24,447 nucleotides of DNA, taken from the NCBI GenBank assembly GCA_017399325.1, contig JAFQDY010000005.1, positions 1 to 24,447 on the forward strand, written 5' to 3'. Positions 15,547-23,823 of this stretch are shown here, piece after piece. The translations under genes were made by a program, and so were the position numbers. The notes under the pieces are model-generated. The model was not told the origin of the DNA. It was given only the letters and a program-made list of their open reading frames with translations, and ran no database searches. The DNA comes from Oscillospiraceae bacterium. Its GTDB lineage: Bacteria; Bacillota; Clostridia; Oscillospirales; Oscillospiraceae. Positions within the stretch are counted from its first letter, which is position 1, and each line of letters begins with the position of its first letter.

Positions 15547-15562
15547 AAAACAGGAGAAAACT

Positions 15563-16393
15563 ATGGAATTTTGCGTTAAAAACGACCCCATTTTGGGCAG
15601 AATCTACTTTATGACCGACGGCAAGACCGATGTTGGCGTGGCGCTGGACTTTGGCATCCGCATCGTTCACCTGTCCTGCGCAGGTATGGAAAATCTGTAC
15701 TATAGCCAGCCGGCTGACCTGTCCGATGGCTTCACCACCCCCGACGGCTGGCGGCTCTACGGCGGCCACCGGATGTGGCTTGCCCCCGAGGGCGACCACT
15801 CCTACCACCCGGATAACGACCCGGTGAATTATAAAACACTTCCCAACGGCGTGATCGTGGAGCAGTCCCTTGACCCCCGCCAGAACATCGTCAAGTCCCT
15901 GAAAATTACCTTCGAGAAAGATGGCACACTGCGGCTTGACCACAGTTTCCGCAACGCAGGAGAAACCCCCATCGTTGGCGCATCCTGGGGCGTGAACACT
16001 TTGGCCGGTTACGGCTCTGCCACCATCGGCTTTTCCGGCGTGGACGGCCTCAACCCCTCCCGTACCGTATCTTTGTGGGGCGAGACCAATTTGAACGACA
16101 GCCGCCTGAAGTTCACAAAGGATAGCATTTCTGTGCAGCACGCACCCGATCCCGCGTACTTCAAGATCGGCGTCTACTCCCGGGAGGGTAAGGCAGTGTT
16201 CCAAAACAAGGGCCAGCAACTGACCCTGACCTTCGACACCCCTGATATGGAATTGCTGCCCGATGGCGGCTGCAACTTCGAACTGTTTATGAGCAAGCAG
16301 TTTTTGGAACTGGAAGTGCTGGGCGTGAAGACGGAAATTCTGCCCGGTCAGGCGGCCTGCCATACCGAGCGCATTTTAATGGAGAAACTGTAA
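15563..16393 (+). CDS. Aldose-1-epimerase-like (galactose-mutarotase fold) protein
   Basis: The 276-residue product is rich in beta-strands and lacks a signal peptide. The stretch RLYGGHRMWLAPEGDHSYHPDNDPV resembles the GGHRLW..PE segment of mutarotase-fold proteins of the DUF4380/DUF4432 type. LRLDHSFRNAGETPIVGASWGVNTLA fits the HxxxNxG strand, and GCNFELFMSKQFLELEVLG the C-terminal region. Members bind sugars and may interconvert anomers, and some are only putative enzymes. The ATG at 15563 has CAGGAG upstream, and codons before it lie inside the preceding terminator. The next gene starts 1 nt after the stop, indicating coupling. A role in handling the cluster's sugar substrate is inferred from position. 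Confidence 0.7.
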   Translation: MEFCVKNDPILGRIYFMTDGKTDVGVALDFGIRIVHLSCAGMENLYYSQPADLSDGFTTPDGWRLYGGHRMWLAPEGDHSYHPDNDPVNYKTLPNGVIVEQSLDPRQNIVKSLKITFEKDGTLRLDHSFRNAGETPIVGASWGVNTLAGYGSATIGFSGVDGLNPSRTVSLWGETNLNDSRLKFTKDSISVQHAPDPAYFKIGVYSREGKAVFQNKGQQLTLTFDTPDMELLPDGGCNFELFMSKQFLELEVLGVKTEILPGQAACHTERILMEKL

Positions 16394-16394
16394 T

Positions 16395-17042
16395 ATGTTT
16401 GAAGGCTTTTCCCCGGAGACCATCGACTTTTTGTGGGGCATTCGGATGAACAACAACAGAGAGTGGTTCACTGAACACAAAAAAGATTATGCAAACCATC
16501 TGTACGAGCCTATGAAGGCGTTGGGCAAAGACCTGTTCCGTCCCTTTGGGGACAGACCGGGCAACCTTTTGAAGGTCAGCCGCATCTATCGGGACGCAAG
16601 ACTTCACCACCCCACCCCCTATAAGGAAAGCCTGTGGATCTGTATTCGCAAGGACGTGGAGTGGTGGGCAGAAAACCCCTGTCTGTTCTTTGAAATTTGC
16701 CCGGAGGGGGTCAGTTACGGCCTGATCTGGTGGCATCCCAAGGTCAGTATGCTGGAAGATCTCCGCAAGCAGATCGCCGCTAACCCCCGGGAATTTCTGG
16801 ACTTAATCAAAAAGACGGAAAAAGCCACAGGTATGCCGGTTTCCGCAGAATTGTACAAGCGCCCGAAAACTGCACCCAGCGAGGAACTTGCCCCCTATTT
16901 CGCTTGGAAGGGCAAGATCGCCTGTGTGGTGGACGAGCCGGTGTCGGAAGACATTTTCGGGCCGGCCCTGGGCCAACGGGCAGAGGAATTTCTCACAAAA
17001 CTCATCCCCTTGTACGAATACTTCTGCCGCTTTTCGGACTAA
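16395..17042 (+). CDS. DUF2461 (TIGR02453-type) family protein
   Basis: The 215-residue product matches the DUF2461 family: FSPETIDFLWGIRMNNNREWFTEHKKDY at the N-terminus (the FL..L..NN...WF...K..Y pattern), then KVSRIYRDARLHHPTPYKESLWI (the family R..RD.RFS....PYK pattern) and the WW segment in EVEWWAEN-like context. The biochemical function of the family is unknown. It begins 1 nt after the upstream stop (TAATATG), so it is probably translated with the mutarotase-like gene. The last codons, FCRFSD, lie in a 16-bp sequence that is duplicated on the far side of a repeat insertion downstream (17117-17132). No link to the sugar pathway is evident beyond co-location. Confidence 0.85.
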   Translation: MFEGFSPETIDFLWGIRMNNNREWFTEHKKDYANHLYEPMKALGKDLFRPFGDRPGNLLKVSRIYRDARLHHPTPYKESLWICIRKDVEWWAENPCLFFEICPEGVSYGLIWWHPKVSMLEDLRKQIAANPREFLDLIKKTEKATGMPVSAELYKRPKTAPSEELAPYFAWKGKIACVVDEPVSEDIFGPALGQRAEEFLTKLIPLYEYFCRFSD

Positions 17043-17132
17043 AAGCCTTCCCCCTACAATGCATACGGTAGGTTTCGGTAGAATCCGTAGGGGACGATGC
17101 CCATATCGTCCCTTCAGCCGCTTTTCGGACTA
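17042..17132. repeat. Hairpin repeat unit flanked by a direct duplication
   Basis: Unit E (17051-17093) has CCCCTAC and GTAGGGG ends around 29 nt, then GGGACGAT...ATCGTCCC (17091-17112). The 16-bp sequence GCCGCTTTTCGGACTA occurs before it (17026-17041, the end of the DUF2461 gene) and again after it (17117-17132). With one mismatch the duplication extends to 21 bp. This looks like a small element insertion with target duplication, or a slipped duplication. Confidence 0.75.
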
Positions 17133-17164
17133 GGAAAGCGTGTCGTGCAACTGACATTTACCGG

Positions 17165-17207
17165 AATTGGTACACAACCTAAAGGCGTTGTGTACCAATT
17201 TTGTTTT
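17165..17207 (+). terminator. Strong terminator after the carbohydrate cluster
   Basis: AATTGGTACACAAC (17165-17178) pairs perfectly with GTTGTGTACCAATT (17187-17200) across an 8-nt loop, followed by TTGTTTTT. The AATT ends make it usable on both strands. Confidence 0.85.
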
Positions 17208-17239
17208 TATGAGTATGCAGCAAAAAGAACGGAAAACGA

Positions 17240-17268
17240 TTGACAGAGCATAAGGTATTGCTCATAAT
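17240..17268 (+). promoter_or_regulatory. Promoter of the helicase gene with a spacer dyad
   Basis: A perfect TTGACA (17240-17245), a 17-nt spacer and CATAAT (17263-17268). GAGCA and TGCTC (17246-17250 and 17259-17263) form an inverted repeat inside the spacer, a possible repressor site. The helicase start lies 38 nt downstream. Confidence 0.7.
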
Positions 17269-17305
17269 ATAAGTATCAGTATATACAGACAAAGGAGTTG
17301 AGACG

Positions 17306-19783
17306 ATGGGGTTTATAAAAACGATCATCAATCAGCATCAAAAAAAGGTTCAAGAAAGAAATGAAGCGTGTAACAGTTTGATTTTGCGGGCAGATGGTGC
17401 GTTGAATGATGCAAAAGCCATATTCTCAATACAACAAGCGTTTGTGGAGCCTGGCGCCGGAATGGTGTGGAGATATAAAAACGGCGATGTATTGGCAGAT
17501 TTGGAAGAAGGCAAGATCCGAAAGTTAAAAAAGGCAGCAAAATATAAGATGCTGCTCGCAAAGCAAGCGGAAATGGCAGAAGTTGACAATACAATAGCCC
17601 AGAAAATCAGCAAGCACAATGCGTATGTGGCAAAGGTAAAAGCACAGGAAGCATACGCGTTGATTGGACATGTGGAGGGAAGAAAACTTGATCAACAACA
17701 AATGATGTGCATTGTGAAAGAAATGCGCAATCATTTGGTAATTGCCGGTGCGGGTACAGGAAAAACAACAACCGTGGTTGGCAAGGTCAAGTATTTGCTG
17801 AAAACGGGAAAGTACTTGCCGCAAGATATCTTGGTGCTGTCTTTCACGAACGCCTCGGCGACAGAAATGAAAGAACGCATAACGACCGAAACAGGACATA
17901 ATATAGCAGCGTCAACATTCCATAAGTTGGGACTGGAGATCATTTCTCGAGTTGAGGGGAAGGTTCCGAGAATAACTCAAATCAACCTGCGAAAGTTCGT
18001 TAAGGAGCAACTTTTGCAGAATATGCAGTCTGATTCCTATTTGCGTTTGTTGAGCGCGTATTTGTTGTACAACCGCGTGGTGGCAAAGTCAGAATTTGAG
18101 TTCAAAACGAAACAGGAATATGATGAATATTTGAAATTGAATCCGCCTAAAACAATAAGCAACATAACGGTGAAAAGCTATGGCGAAATGGATATTGCCA
18201 ATTTTCTGACACAAAACGGTGTGCGATATATCTACGAGCGCCCCTATGAAGTGGACACGCGTACGGAAAAATATGGACAATATCATCCCGATTTTTATCT
18301 TCCCGAGTATAAAATTTATATCGAATATTTCGGCATCAACCGAAAGGGAGAGGTTCCGGCCTATTTCAAAGCGGAAGATGGAAAAAGTGCGACAGAAAAC
18401 TATCGTGCATCGATGGAATGGAAACGCCAACTCCATAAAGCGCATCAGACAACAATGATCGAGTGCTATGCTTACGAAAAACTGGAAGGCAATTTACTGG
18501 AGGCATTAAAAGAAAGACTTGTTGCGGCATCGGTCCGATTAGCACCGAAAACGGCAAAGGAAATGTGGGAGCAAGTTGCCGCCGAGGGGGACACCGTGCT
18601 GGACGGAATGATCGAATTGCTCGAGACATTGATCAATTTGATAAAAAGCAACGGCTACGATATACAAAAAGTCCGCGAAATGAATTGCGGAGGTAGTAAC
18701 GCACAAGCAAATAACATACTGCTTTCGTTGTTGGAGCCGATTTTTGTGGCATATTGCAAGTATCTTGCGGATCACAGGGAAATTGATTTCAATGATATGA
18801 TCAATCTGGCATCGGAATATATCCGCCAGAGGAAATATGTCCATCCTTACAAATATGTGATCGTTGATGAATATCAAGACATCTCCAAAGCGCGGTTTCA
18901 ACTTTTAGAAAGTATGCGAAAAATCAGTGACTATGATCTTTTTTGCGTAGGTGATGACTGGCAAAGCATTTACCGATTTGCAGGAAGCGACATTGGATTT
19001 ATCCTCAATTTTGCAAAGTATTGGGGCGCGACGGAAATCAGCAGGATCGAAACGACCTATCGTTTCTCTCAAAAAATGATTGAGATCAGCGGTGGCTTTG
19101 TTATGCAAAATCCTGCCCAAATTAAAAAATCCATAAAAGGAATAAATGGATCAACCGGCTTTCCTTTGGGAGAAATTTCTGGATATACCGATAAATTTGC
19201 GATTGAATTTACTGCAAAGAAACTGGAGGATATACCGAAAGGGAGCAGCGTATTCTTCATTGGCAGATATTCTTTTGATGCGAAATTGTTGGAGGACAGC
19301 GAGTTGTTTTCCTGCCAATACAACAATGTAAGCGGACTTGTTGATGTAAAGGCAAAAAACAGACCTGATTTGAACATGGTGTTCCTGACAGCGCATAAGT
19401 CAAAAGGTCTACAAGCGGACTATGTGTTTATTATAAACAACAAAAGTTCAAGAATGGGATTCCCCAGCAAAATTCAGGACGCGCCGATTTTAGAGTTGTT
19501 GTTGGATAATTGTGACCAATTCCCATATGCGGAGGAACGCCGTTTGTTTTATGTGGCGCTAACCAGAGCAAAAAAGAAAGCCTTCGTCGTCACGGTCGAT
19601 GGGCAGGAATCAGTATTTGCAAAGGAACTGAAAAACAACTATGCAGAGGAGTTAAAAAAAGAACGATTTACCTGCCCCAACTGCGGGGGAAAATTGATAA
19701 AGCGTTCCGGCGCGTACGGTGCTTTTTACGGATGCGCCAACTATCCTACTTGCACCTACACGCGAAAGTTGCACGAACGGTAA
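17306..19783 (+). CDS. UvrD-type SF1 helicase with nuclease-like insertion and C-terminal zinc ribbon
   Basis: The 825-residue protein starts with a charged, probably coiled N-terminal region (1-125). Helicase motifs follow: Walker A GAGTGKTT (148-155), SFTNASATEMKERI, DEYQD (521-525), GDDWQSIYRFAGSD (549-562), TAHKSKGLQADYV and RRLFYVALTRAKK. Between motifs Ia and II lies an insertion (about 285-400) with a PD-(D/E)XK-like pattern: Glu294 in SYGE, Asp329 in HPDF and Glu340 in YIEYFG. The usual lysine is not obvious, so nuclease activity is uncertain. The end is a topoisomerase-type zinc ribbon with Cys790, 793, 810 and 816. AAAGGAG precedes the ATG. Codon use is AT-richer than all neighbours and the gene has its own promoter and terminators, suggesting horizontal acquisition. 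Repair or defence roles are possible. Confidence 0.88.
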   Translation: MGFIKTIINQHQKKVQERNEACNSLILRADGALNDAKAIFSIQQAFVEPGAGMVWRYKNGDVLADLEEGKIRKLKKAAKYKMLLAKQAEMAEVDNTIAQKISKHNAYVAKVKAQEAYALIGHVEGRKLDQQQMMCIVKEMRNHLVIAGAGTGKTTTVVGKVKYLLKTGKYLPQDILVLSFTNASATEMKERITTETGHNIAASTFHKLGLEIISRVEGKVPRITQINLRKFVKEQLLQNMQSDSYLRLLSAYLLYNRVVAKSEFEFKTKQEYDEYLKLNPPKTISNITVKSYGEMDIANFLTQNGVRYIYERPYEVDTRTEKYGQYHPDFYLPEYKIYIEYFGINRKGEVPAYFKAEDGKSATENYRASMEWKRQLHKAHQTTMIECYAYEKLEGNLLEALKERLVAASVRLAPKTAKEMWEQVAAEGDTVLDGMIELLETLINLIKSNGYDIQKVREMNCGGSNAQANNILLSLLEPIFVAYCKYLADHREIDFNDMINLASEYIRQRKYVHPYKYVIVDEYQDISKARFQLLESMRKISDYDLFCVGDDWQSIYRFAGSDIGFILNFAKYWGATEISRIETTYRFSQKMIEISGGFVMQNPAQIKKSIKGINGSTGFPLGEISGYTDKFAIEFTAKKLEDIPKGSSVFFIGRYSFDAKLLEDSELFSCQYNNVSGLVDVKAKNRPDLNMVFLTAHKSKGLQADYVFIINNKSSRMGFPSKIQDAPILELLLDNCDQFPYAEERRLFYVALTRAKKKAFVVTVDGQESVFAKELKNNYAEELKKERFTCPNCGGKLIKRSGAYGAFYGCANYPTCTYTRKLHER

Positions 19784-19790
19784 AAAAGCG

Positions 19791-19830
19791 AAAACAACCC
19801 CACCCGGTCGAAAATGGGTGGGGTTGTTTT
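19791..19830. terminator. Bidirectional terminator between convergent genes
   Basis: A perfect 15-bp stem (19791-19805 with 19816-19830) with a 10-nt loop. The arms begin AAAAC and end GTTTT. It serves the helicase gene and the convergent minus-strand ATP-grasp gene. Confidence 0.92.
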
Positions 19831-19864
19831 GTTATTTTATTGAAATTGCCCCAAAACACACTTT

Positions 19865-20857
19865 TTATTTCCCGTGATACCGGCGGAGGACGTCCCGGAC
19901 GATGTCCATTCTGCCCCGGTCTTCCAGCACTTGCACCAGGTCAAATCCCGGCCAGCGGTTGGCCTCGATGATCAGCGGGCCTTTGTCGGACAGGGCGATG
20001 TCCCAGCCGATCATCAGGATCTTGTCGCTTTTCAGGCAGGCTTCCAGCACCATATTCTTGGCTTCTTCAAAACAGGGCAACTGGAATCCGTCAAACAGAA
20101 CGCCGGTGGTGGGGTGTTTTTCAAATTCCCGGTTGTCCTTGTCGATGCCCACACCCACCAGTTTTCCGGTGTCCACATCGATCTTCACGCCCATACCTTC
20201 GGCGTGGAAGTTGTCCACAGGATTCACACCGTTGCCCACACGCAGGCCGCACCAGAGCAAAATGGGTGTACCCTTGTCATTGTAGGTCATAAAGCGAATG
20301 GTGTTCACGCTGGCGGGGCAAAGCACATTCATATCCGGGTGCTGGCGCACCAGTTCTTCCAAAAAGATCCGGTTTGCGGCTGCGTGGTCGTAAAAAGCCT
20401 TCCGGTCGGTGATCTCCTCCCGGCGCATTTTCTCCACACTTTGACCGCCGGAGCCGTCATAAGGCTTGGACATAAACACCGCATTTTTGTCCAAAAATGC
20501 GCAGAAATGGTCAAAATCGTCCCGACCCGGTACAGTAATTTCCCGGCGGGTGTAGTCGACAAATTCCCGGATAAAGTCCGGCTTGATGGTAAAGCGCTTC
20601 TTATAGACGGCGGGGGAGACGGTGTTGTAGAACTTTTCTTCCCGCATAGCGCCAAAGTATTCCAGGCGCTCTTTGTGACTGCGCTTATAAAGTTTGAAGT
20701 TGAGATAATCGGTCAGCGCCATACCGTAGCGGAACACGCACCAGGCGGTGTCCCACAACAGATAGGGGTAAAAACGCCCCTCCTCTTTGGCGCGAAGCCT
20801 CAGTTTGCGGAAATAGCGGCGGTAATTTGCGCCGGCGGCAACAGATAGAAAACCCAT
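19865..20857 (-). CDS. Sugar-transfer-associated ATP-grasp family protein
   Basis: The 330-residue product fits the ATP-grasp family often found in polysaccharide and sugar-transfer loci. Supporting stretches are MSKPYDGSGGQSVEK (glycine-rich ATP loop), IFLEELVRQHPDMN, SVNTIRFMTYNDKG, the HPTTGVLFDGFQLPCFEEA region, and GWDIALSDKGPLIIEANRWPG with the Glu/Asn metal-binding pair. ATP-grasp enzymes join a carboxylate to an amine or thiol through an acyl phosphate; the substrate here is unknown. The N-terminus (1-60) is basic and aromatic. AAGGAG precedes the ATG, which is 2 nt after the stop of the YihY-like gene, so the two are co-translated. No glycosyltransferase is nearby, so the usual capsule context is missing in this window. 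Confidence 0.83.
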   Translation of the reverse strand: MGFLSVAAGANYRRYFRKLRLRAKEEGRFYPYLLWDTAWCVFRYGMALTDYLNFKLYKRSHKERLEYFGAMREEKFYNTVSPAVYKKRFTIKPDFIREFVDYTRREITVPGRDDFDHFCAFLDKNAVFMSKPYDGSGGQSVEKMRREEITDRKAFYDHAAANRIFLEELVRQHPDMNVLCPASVNTIRFMTYNDKGTPILLWCGLRVGNGVNPVDNFHAEGMGVKIDVDTGKLVGVGIDKDNREFEKHPTTGVLFDGFQLPCFEEAKNMVLEACLKSDKILMIGWDIALSDKGPLIIEANRWPGFDLVQVLEDRGRMDIVRDVLRRYHGK

Positions 20858-20859
20858 AA

Positions 20860-21705
20860 TTATGCTCCTTCTGTGTTAGATTTTCTGGCGGACAGATAGT
20901 GGTTCAGCGCGCCGCCGTAAAAGACGATGGAAATGCAGCAGTACAGCCACAGCATACTTAAGGCCACGCCGTAAACCGAGCCGTAGATATTGGCATAGGC
21001 AGGGAAATTCTGCACATAAACCGAGTAAAGTTTGGAGAAGACCAGCCAGCCGAATGATGCCAGCAGCGCACCGGGCAGGGCATCTTTAAATGTGTTCCGC
21101 TTGTTGGGCAGGGCCATAAACATAGCGGAGAACAGGGCGGTTTGCAGCAATAGGGTCAGGAAAAACCGCCAGTCTACGATGTCATACAAAAACTGCAGCA
21201 GCGCCAGATTGTTAAAGGGGATCTTTTGCAGCAACGTATTGCCGAACACATTCAGCACCAGCGTCAAAAGCAGCATCAGCACAAACAGAAAAGTATAAAA
21301 AACGCTGATGCCACGGGTGTAAAGGTAGCCCCGGTTTTCTTTTACTTCATAAATGGCGTTCAGGCCCATTAAAAGGCCGTAAACGCCCCGGCTTGCGGAC
21401 CACAAACCGGTCAGCGCCGACAGGGAGACCATCGCGCCGGAGGTGTTCTGATAGGTGCTGAGCACCAGCCGCTTGGCCGCCGGCAGCAGCGCTTCCGGCA
21501 AAAAGCCTTCCAGCAGGTCTGTAAGGGTGGAGATCTGCAGGCCGGTGTAGCGCAAAATTGCCAAAATCAGCACCAAAAGCGGGAACATAGCCAGCACGAT
21601 AAAATAACCTGCGCCGGCGGCGTGTATACCGATCCTCTGCTTGGAAATGGCCCGGGCAAACCCAATGATTCGATTGACAAAGCCGTTTTTCGGCAAAAAG
21701 TCCAT
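20860..21705 (-). CDS. YihY/BrkB-family inner-membrane protein
   Basis: The 281-residue product has about six hydrophobic segments (roughly 33-52, 85-105, 130-155, 175-195, 210-232 and 240-262). It ends with IYGSVYGVALSMLWLYCCISIVFYGGALN, matching the hallmark C-terminal segment of YihY/BrkB proteins. That family was once annotated as ribonuclease BN, a name now dropped; the transport or structural role is unknown. The ATG at 21705 is chosen because GAAAGGGG lies just upstream. An upstream TTG at 21729 falls inside the preceding terminator. It forms a two-gene unit with the ATP-grasp gene. Confidence 0.88.
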   Translation of the reverse strand: MDFLPKNGFVNRIIGFARAISKQRIGIHAAGAGYFIVLAMFPLLVLILAILRYTGLQISTLTDLLEGFLPEALLPAAKRLVLSTYQNTSGAMVSLSALTGLWSASRGVYGLLMGLNAIYEVKENRGYLYTRGISVFYTFLFVLMLLLTLVLNVFGNTLLQKIPFNNLALLQFLYDIVDWRFFLTLLLQTALFSAMFMALPNKRNTFKDALPGALLASFGWLVFSKLYSVYVQNFPAYANIYGSVYGVALSMLWLYCCISIVFYGGALNHYLSARKSNTEGA

Positions 21706-21725
21706 ACAAACCCCTTTCCTGATAC

Positions 21726-21761
21726 TCAAAAAGGCTCACCACATTTGGGTAGTGAGCCTTT
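21726..21761 (-). terminator. Terminator after the fakA-type gene
   Basis: On the minus strand AAAGGCTCAC (21761-21752) pairs with GTGAGCCTTT (21739-21730), followed by more T. It separates fakA from the YihY-like gene, whose own promoter was not identified. Confidence 0.8.
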
Positions 21762-21765
21762 CTCT

Positions 21766-23409
21766 TTATTCTGCGGAGATCAAATAATAATACACAGGCT
21801 GACCGCCGTAAAGCAGATTCACATCCGCATCGGGGCAGACAGAGGTAAAGATCTCAGCCGCCTTCTGGGCGTCGTCTTCGGTGATGTCAGCGCCGTAGTA
21901 GATGGTGATATATTCCTTGCCGTCTTCCTGCACTTTTTTCGCCAGGTCGTTCAAAAGGACCGTGATGTCCCGGTCAGTGCCGAACAGAGCGCTGCCGAAA
22001 ATCGCAAGATAGTCGCCTTCGTGAATGTCATAGCCGTCAAAGTCGGAGTTCCGGGCGGCATAGGTGATCTGCATGGTGTCCACAGTGGCCAAAGCCTCGG
22101 TCAAAGCCTCTTCGTTTTCCTGCACAGTGCCGTCGGGATTGAAACTGAGCATAGCAGTAATGCCCTGGGGAACGGTTTTACTGGGGATCACCACCACGTT
22201 CTTTTCGGTCAGAGCGTCCACCTGCTGGGCGGCCATAATGATGTTCTTGTTGTTGGGCAGCACGAACACGGTCTCGGCAGGCACTTTGTTCACAGCCTCC
22301 AGAATATCCTGGGTGCTGGGATTCATGGTCTGACCGCCGGAAATGATGCCGTCTACGCCCAGATCACCGAATACGGCAGCAAGACCGTCGCCGGCGCATA
22401 CGGACACTACGCCCAACGCCTTTTCCGGCTCTGCGATGGCGGGCTCTGCGGCTGCAGGCTTGGATTCCTGCTCGTTCATCACTTTTTCTGTGTGCTGCAG
22501 GCGCATATTTTCGATCTTTACCGTGACGAAAGAGCCGTAGTCCATAGCCTCGTGAAGGGCCTTGCCCGGGTCGTTGGTGTGGACGTGGACCTTGATGATC
22601 TCGTCGTCGTCCACCAGCACAAGGCTGTCGCCCAAACTGCTCAAAAATGCCCGCAGTTTTTCCGGATCCAGGTTATTTTCCCGGGAGATGATGAACTCTG
22701 TGCAGTAGGTAAAGGTAATATCTTCAGTGTTGAAATCGGAGAAAGATGCCTGCTCGGCAACTGCCTCTGCGCCGGACGCGGGGGCAACCAGTTCCTCGCC
22801 CCGCAAAGCGGCCAGCATACCTTCCAGCGCCACCACCCAGCCCCGGCCACCGGCGTCCACAACGCCCGCTTTTTTCAGAACGGGGTTCTGGTTGACGGTG
22901 TTTGCCAAAGCCACCTTTGCTTCTTCCAAAGCGGCGGCGTGGACAACTTCAAAGCAGGTGTTTTTCTTGGCGGTCTTCAGCGCCTTGGCGGCTGCCAGAC
23001 GGGCAACGGTCAAAATCGTGCCTTCGGCAGGCTTCATAACTGCCTTATATGCGGCGTCCACGCCTTCTTGCAGCGCCTGGGCCCACAGCAGGCCGTTGCA
23101 GATCTCTTCACCCTTTAGTTTCCGGGAAATGCCCCGGAACAACAGGGACAGGATCACGCCGGAGTTGCCGCGAGCGCCCCGCAGCATAGCCTTTGCGGCC
23201 ATATCGGCGGCCTTTTCCAAAGTGGGGTCGGCAACACCCCGCAGGTCAGCGGCGGCGGTGTTGATGGTCATGGACATATTGGTACCTGTATCGCCATCGG
23301 GCACAGGGAACACATTCAGTTCGTTTAATTTCTGTTTATTGATCTCGATAGCGGCGGCAGCATTCAGCATCAGTTTGCGAAAATCGCCGCCGTTAATTGT
23401 CTGTTTCAA
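21766..23409 (-). CDS. fakA: Fatty acid kinase catalytic subunit (DAK2 domain, YloV/FakA type)
   Basis: FakA phosphorylates fatty acids bound by FakB partners, feeding exogenous fatty acids into phospholipid synthesis. The 547-residue product has the N-terminal DAK2 kinase domain (1-200), with NVFPVPDGDTGTNMS at 32-46; Asp38, Asp40 and Thr41 bind the nucleotide-Mg. A glycine-rich helix GARGNSGVILSLLFRG and the segment GVVDAGGRG follow. A middle domain comes next (YCTEFII, DSLVLVDDDEIIKVHVHTNDPG). An Ala/Glu/Pro-rich linker near 320-335 leads to the C-terminal domain, which includes GGQTMNPST. The start is TTG with GAGAGG 8 nt upstream. The Asp23/Gls24-type gene lies 18 nt upstream, the standard yloU-yloV order. 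No FakB gene is in the window. Confidence 0.92.
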   Translation of the reverse strand: MKQTINGGDFRKLMLNAAAAIEINKQKLNELNVFPVPDGDTGTNMSMTINTAAADLRGVADPTLEKAADMAAKAMLRGARGNSGVILSLLFRGISRKLKGEEICNGLLWAQALQEGVDAAYKAVMKPAEGTILTVARLAAAKALKTAKKNTCFEVVHAAALEEAKVALANTVNQNPVLKKAGVVDAGGRGWVVALEGMLAALRGEELVAPASGAEAVAEQASFSDFNTEDITFTYCTEFIISRENNLDPEKLRAFLSSLGDSLVLVDDDEIIKVHVHTNDPGKALHEAMDYGSFVTVKIENMRLQHTEKVMNEQESKPAAAEPAIAEPEKALGVVSVCAGDGLAAVFGDLGVDGIISGGQTMNPSTQDILEAVNKVPAETVFVLPNNKNIIMAAQQVDALTEKNVVVIPSKTVPQGITAMLSFNPDGTVQENEEALTEALATVDTMQITYAARNSDFDGYDIHEGDYLAIFGSALFGTDRDITVLLNDLAKKVQEDGKEYITIYYGADITEDDAQKAAEIFTSVCPDADVNLLYGGQPVYYYLISAE

Positions 23410-23427
23410 TGTTCGTACCTCTCTGCT

Positions 23428-23784
23428 TTATTTTCCGATGGTAATGGAATCGATGAATACATTCACCGCCCGGACTTCCGTGCCGGTGCATTTATGCACC
23501 ATATAGCGCACTTCTTCAATGATGGATTCGCTGACAGCGTTGAAATTCACGCCGTCGCCGATCATAATGTGCAGGTCGATGGAAATGGTGTTGTCCTCGT
23601 GGAATTCCACCCGAACGCCCTTGCCCATAGACTCTCTGCGCAGCAAATGGTAAACGCCGTCGGAAACGGAACGGGCAACCATACCCTTCACGCTCATGCA
23701 GTTGATGGCGGCAGTACCGGCGATATCGGTGTACACATTGGTGCTGACGGTAACGGCACCGGTCTCGTTGTCGTGTCGGATCAT
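23428..23784 (-). CDS. Asp23/Gls24-family envelope-stress protein, YloU type
   Basis: The 118-residue product is a single Asp23/Gls24 domain: VSTNVYTDIAGTAAINCMSVKGMVAR at the N-terminus, a central DLHIMIGDGVNFNAVSESIIEEVRYMV and a C-terminal VRAVNVFIDSITI strand. Members of this family associate with the envelope or with partner enzymes, and the YloU type is almost always encoded next to the DAK2 gene, as here. AGGAGG lies before the ATG. It is 39 bp downstream of gpmI and 18 bp upstream of fakA, so the three genes may be one transcript. Its biochemical function is not known. Confidence 0.88.
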   Translation of the reverse strand: MIRHDNETGAVTVSTNVYTDIAGTAAINCMSVKGMVARSVSDGVYHLLRRESMGKGVRVEFHEDNTISIDLHIMIGDGVNFNAVSESIIEEVRYMVHKCTGTEVRAVNVFIDSITIGK

Positions 23785-23823
23785 AAAATACCTCCTGTAA
23801 GCAATTGGGGTTATGTCTTCGGA

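Noticed and set aside
17133..17305. T-box or riboswitch leader before the helicase gene
   Set aside because: The only strong structure is a plain terminator hairpin that lies upstream of the promoter, so it is not in the helicase leader.
21622..23118. Plus-strand open frame of 498 codons opposite fakA
   Set aside because: The minus strand encodes a clear DAK2 kinase with DGDTG; the plus frame lacks a ribosome site and any motif.
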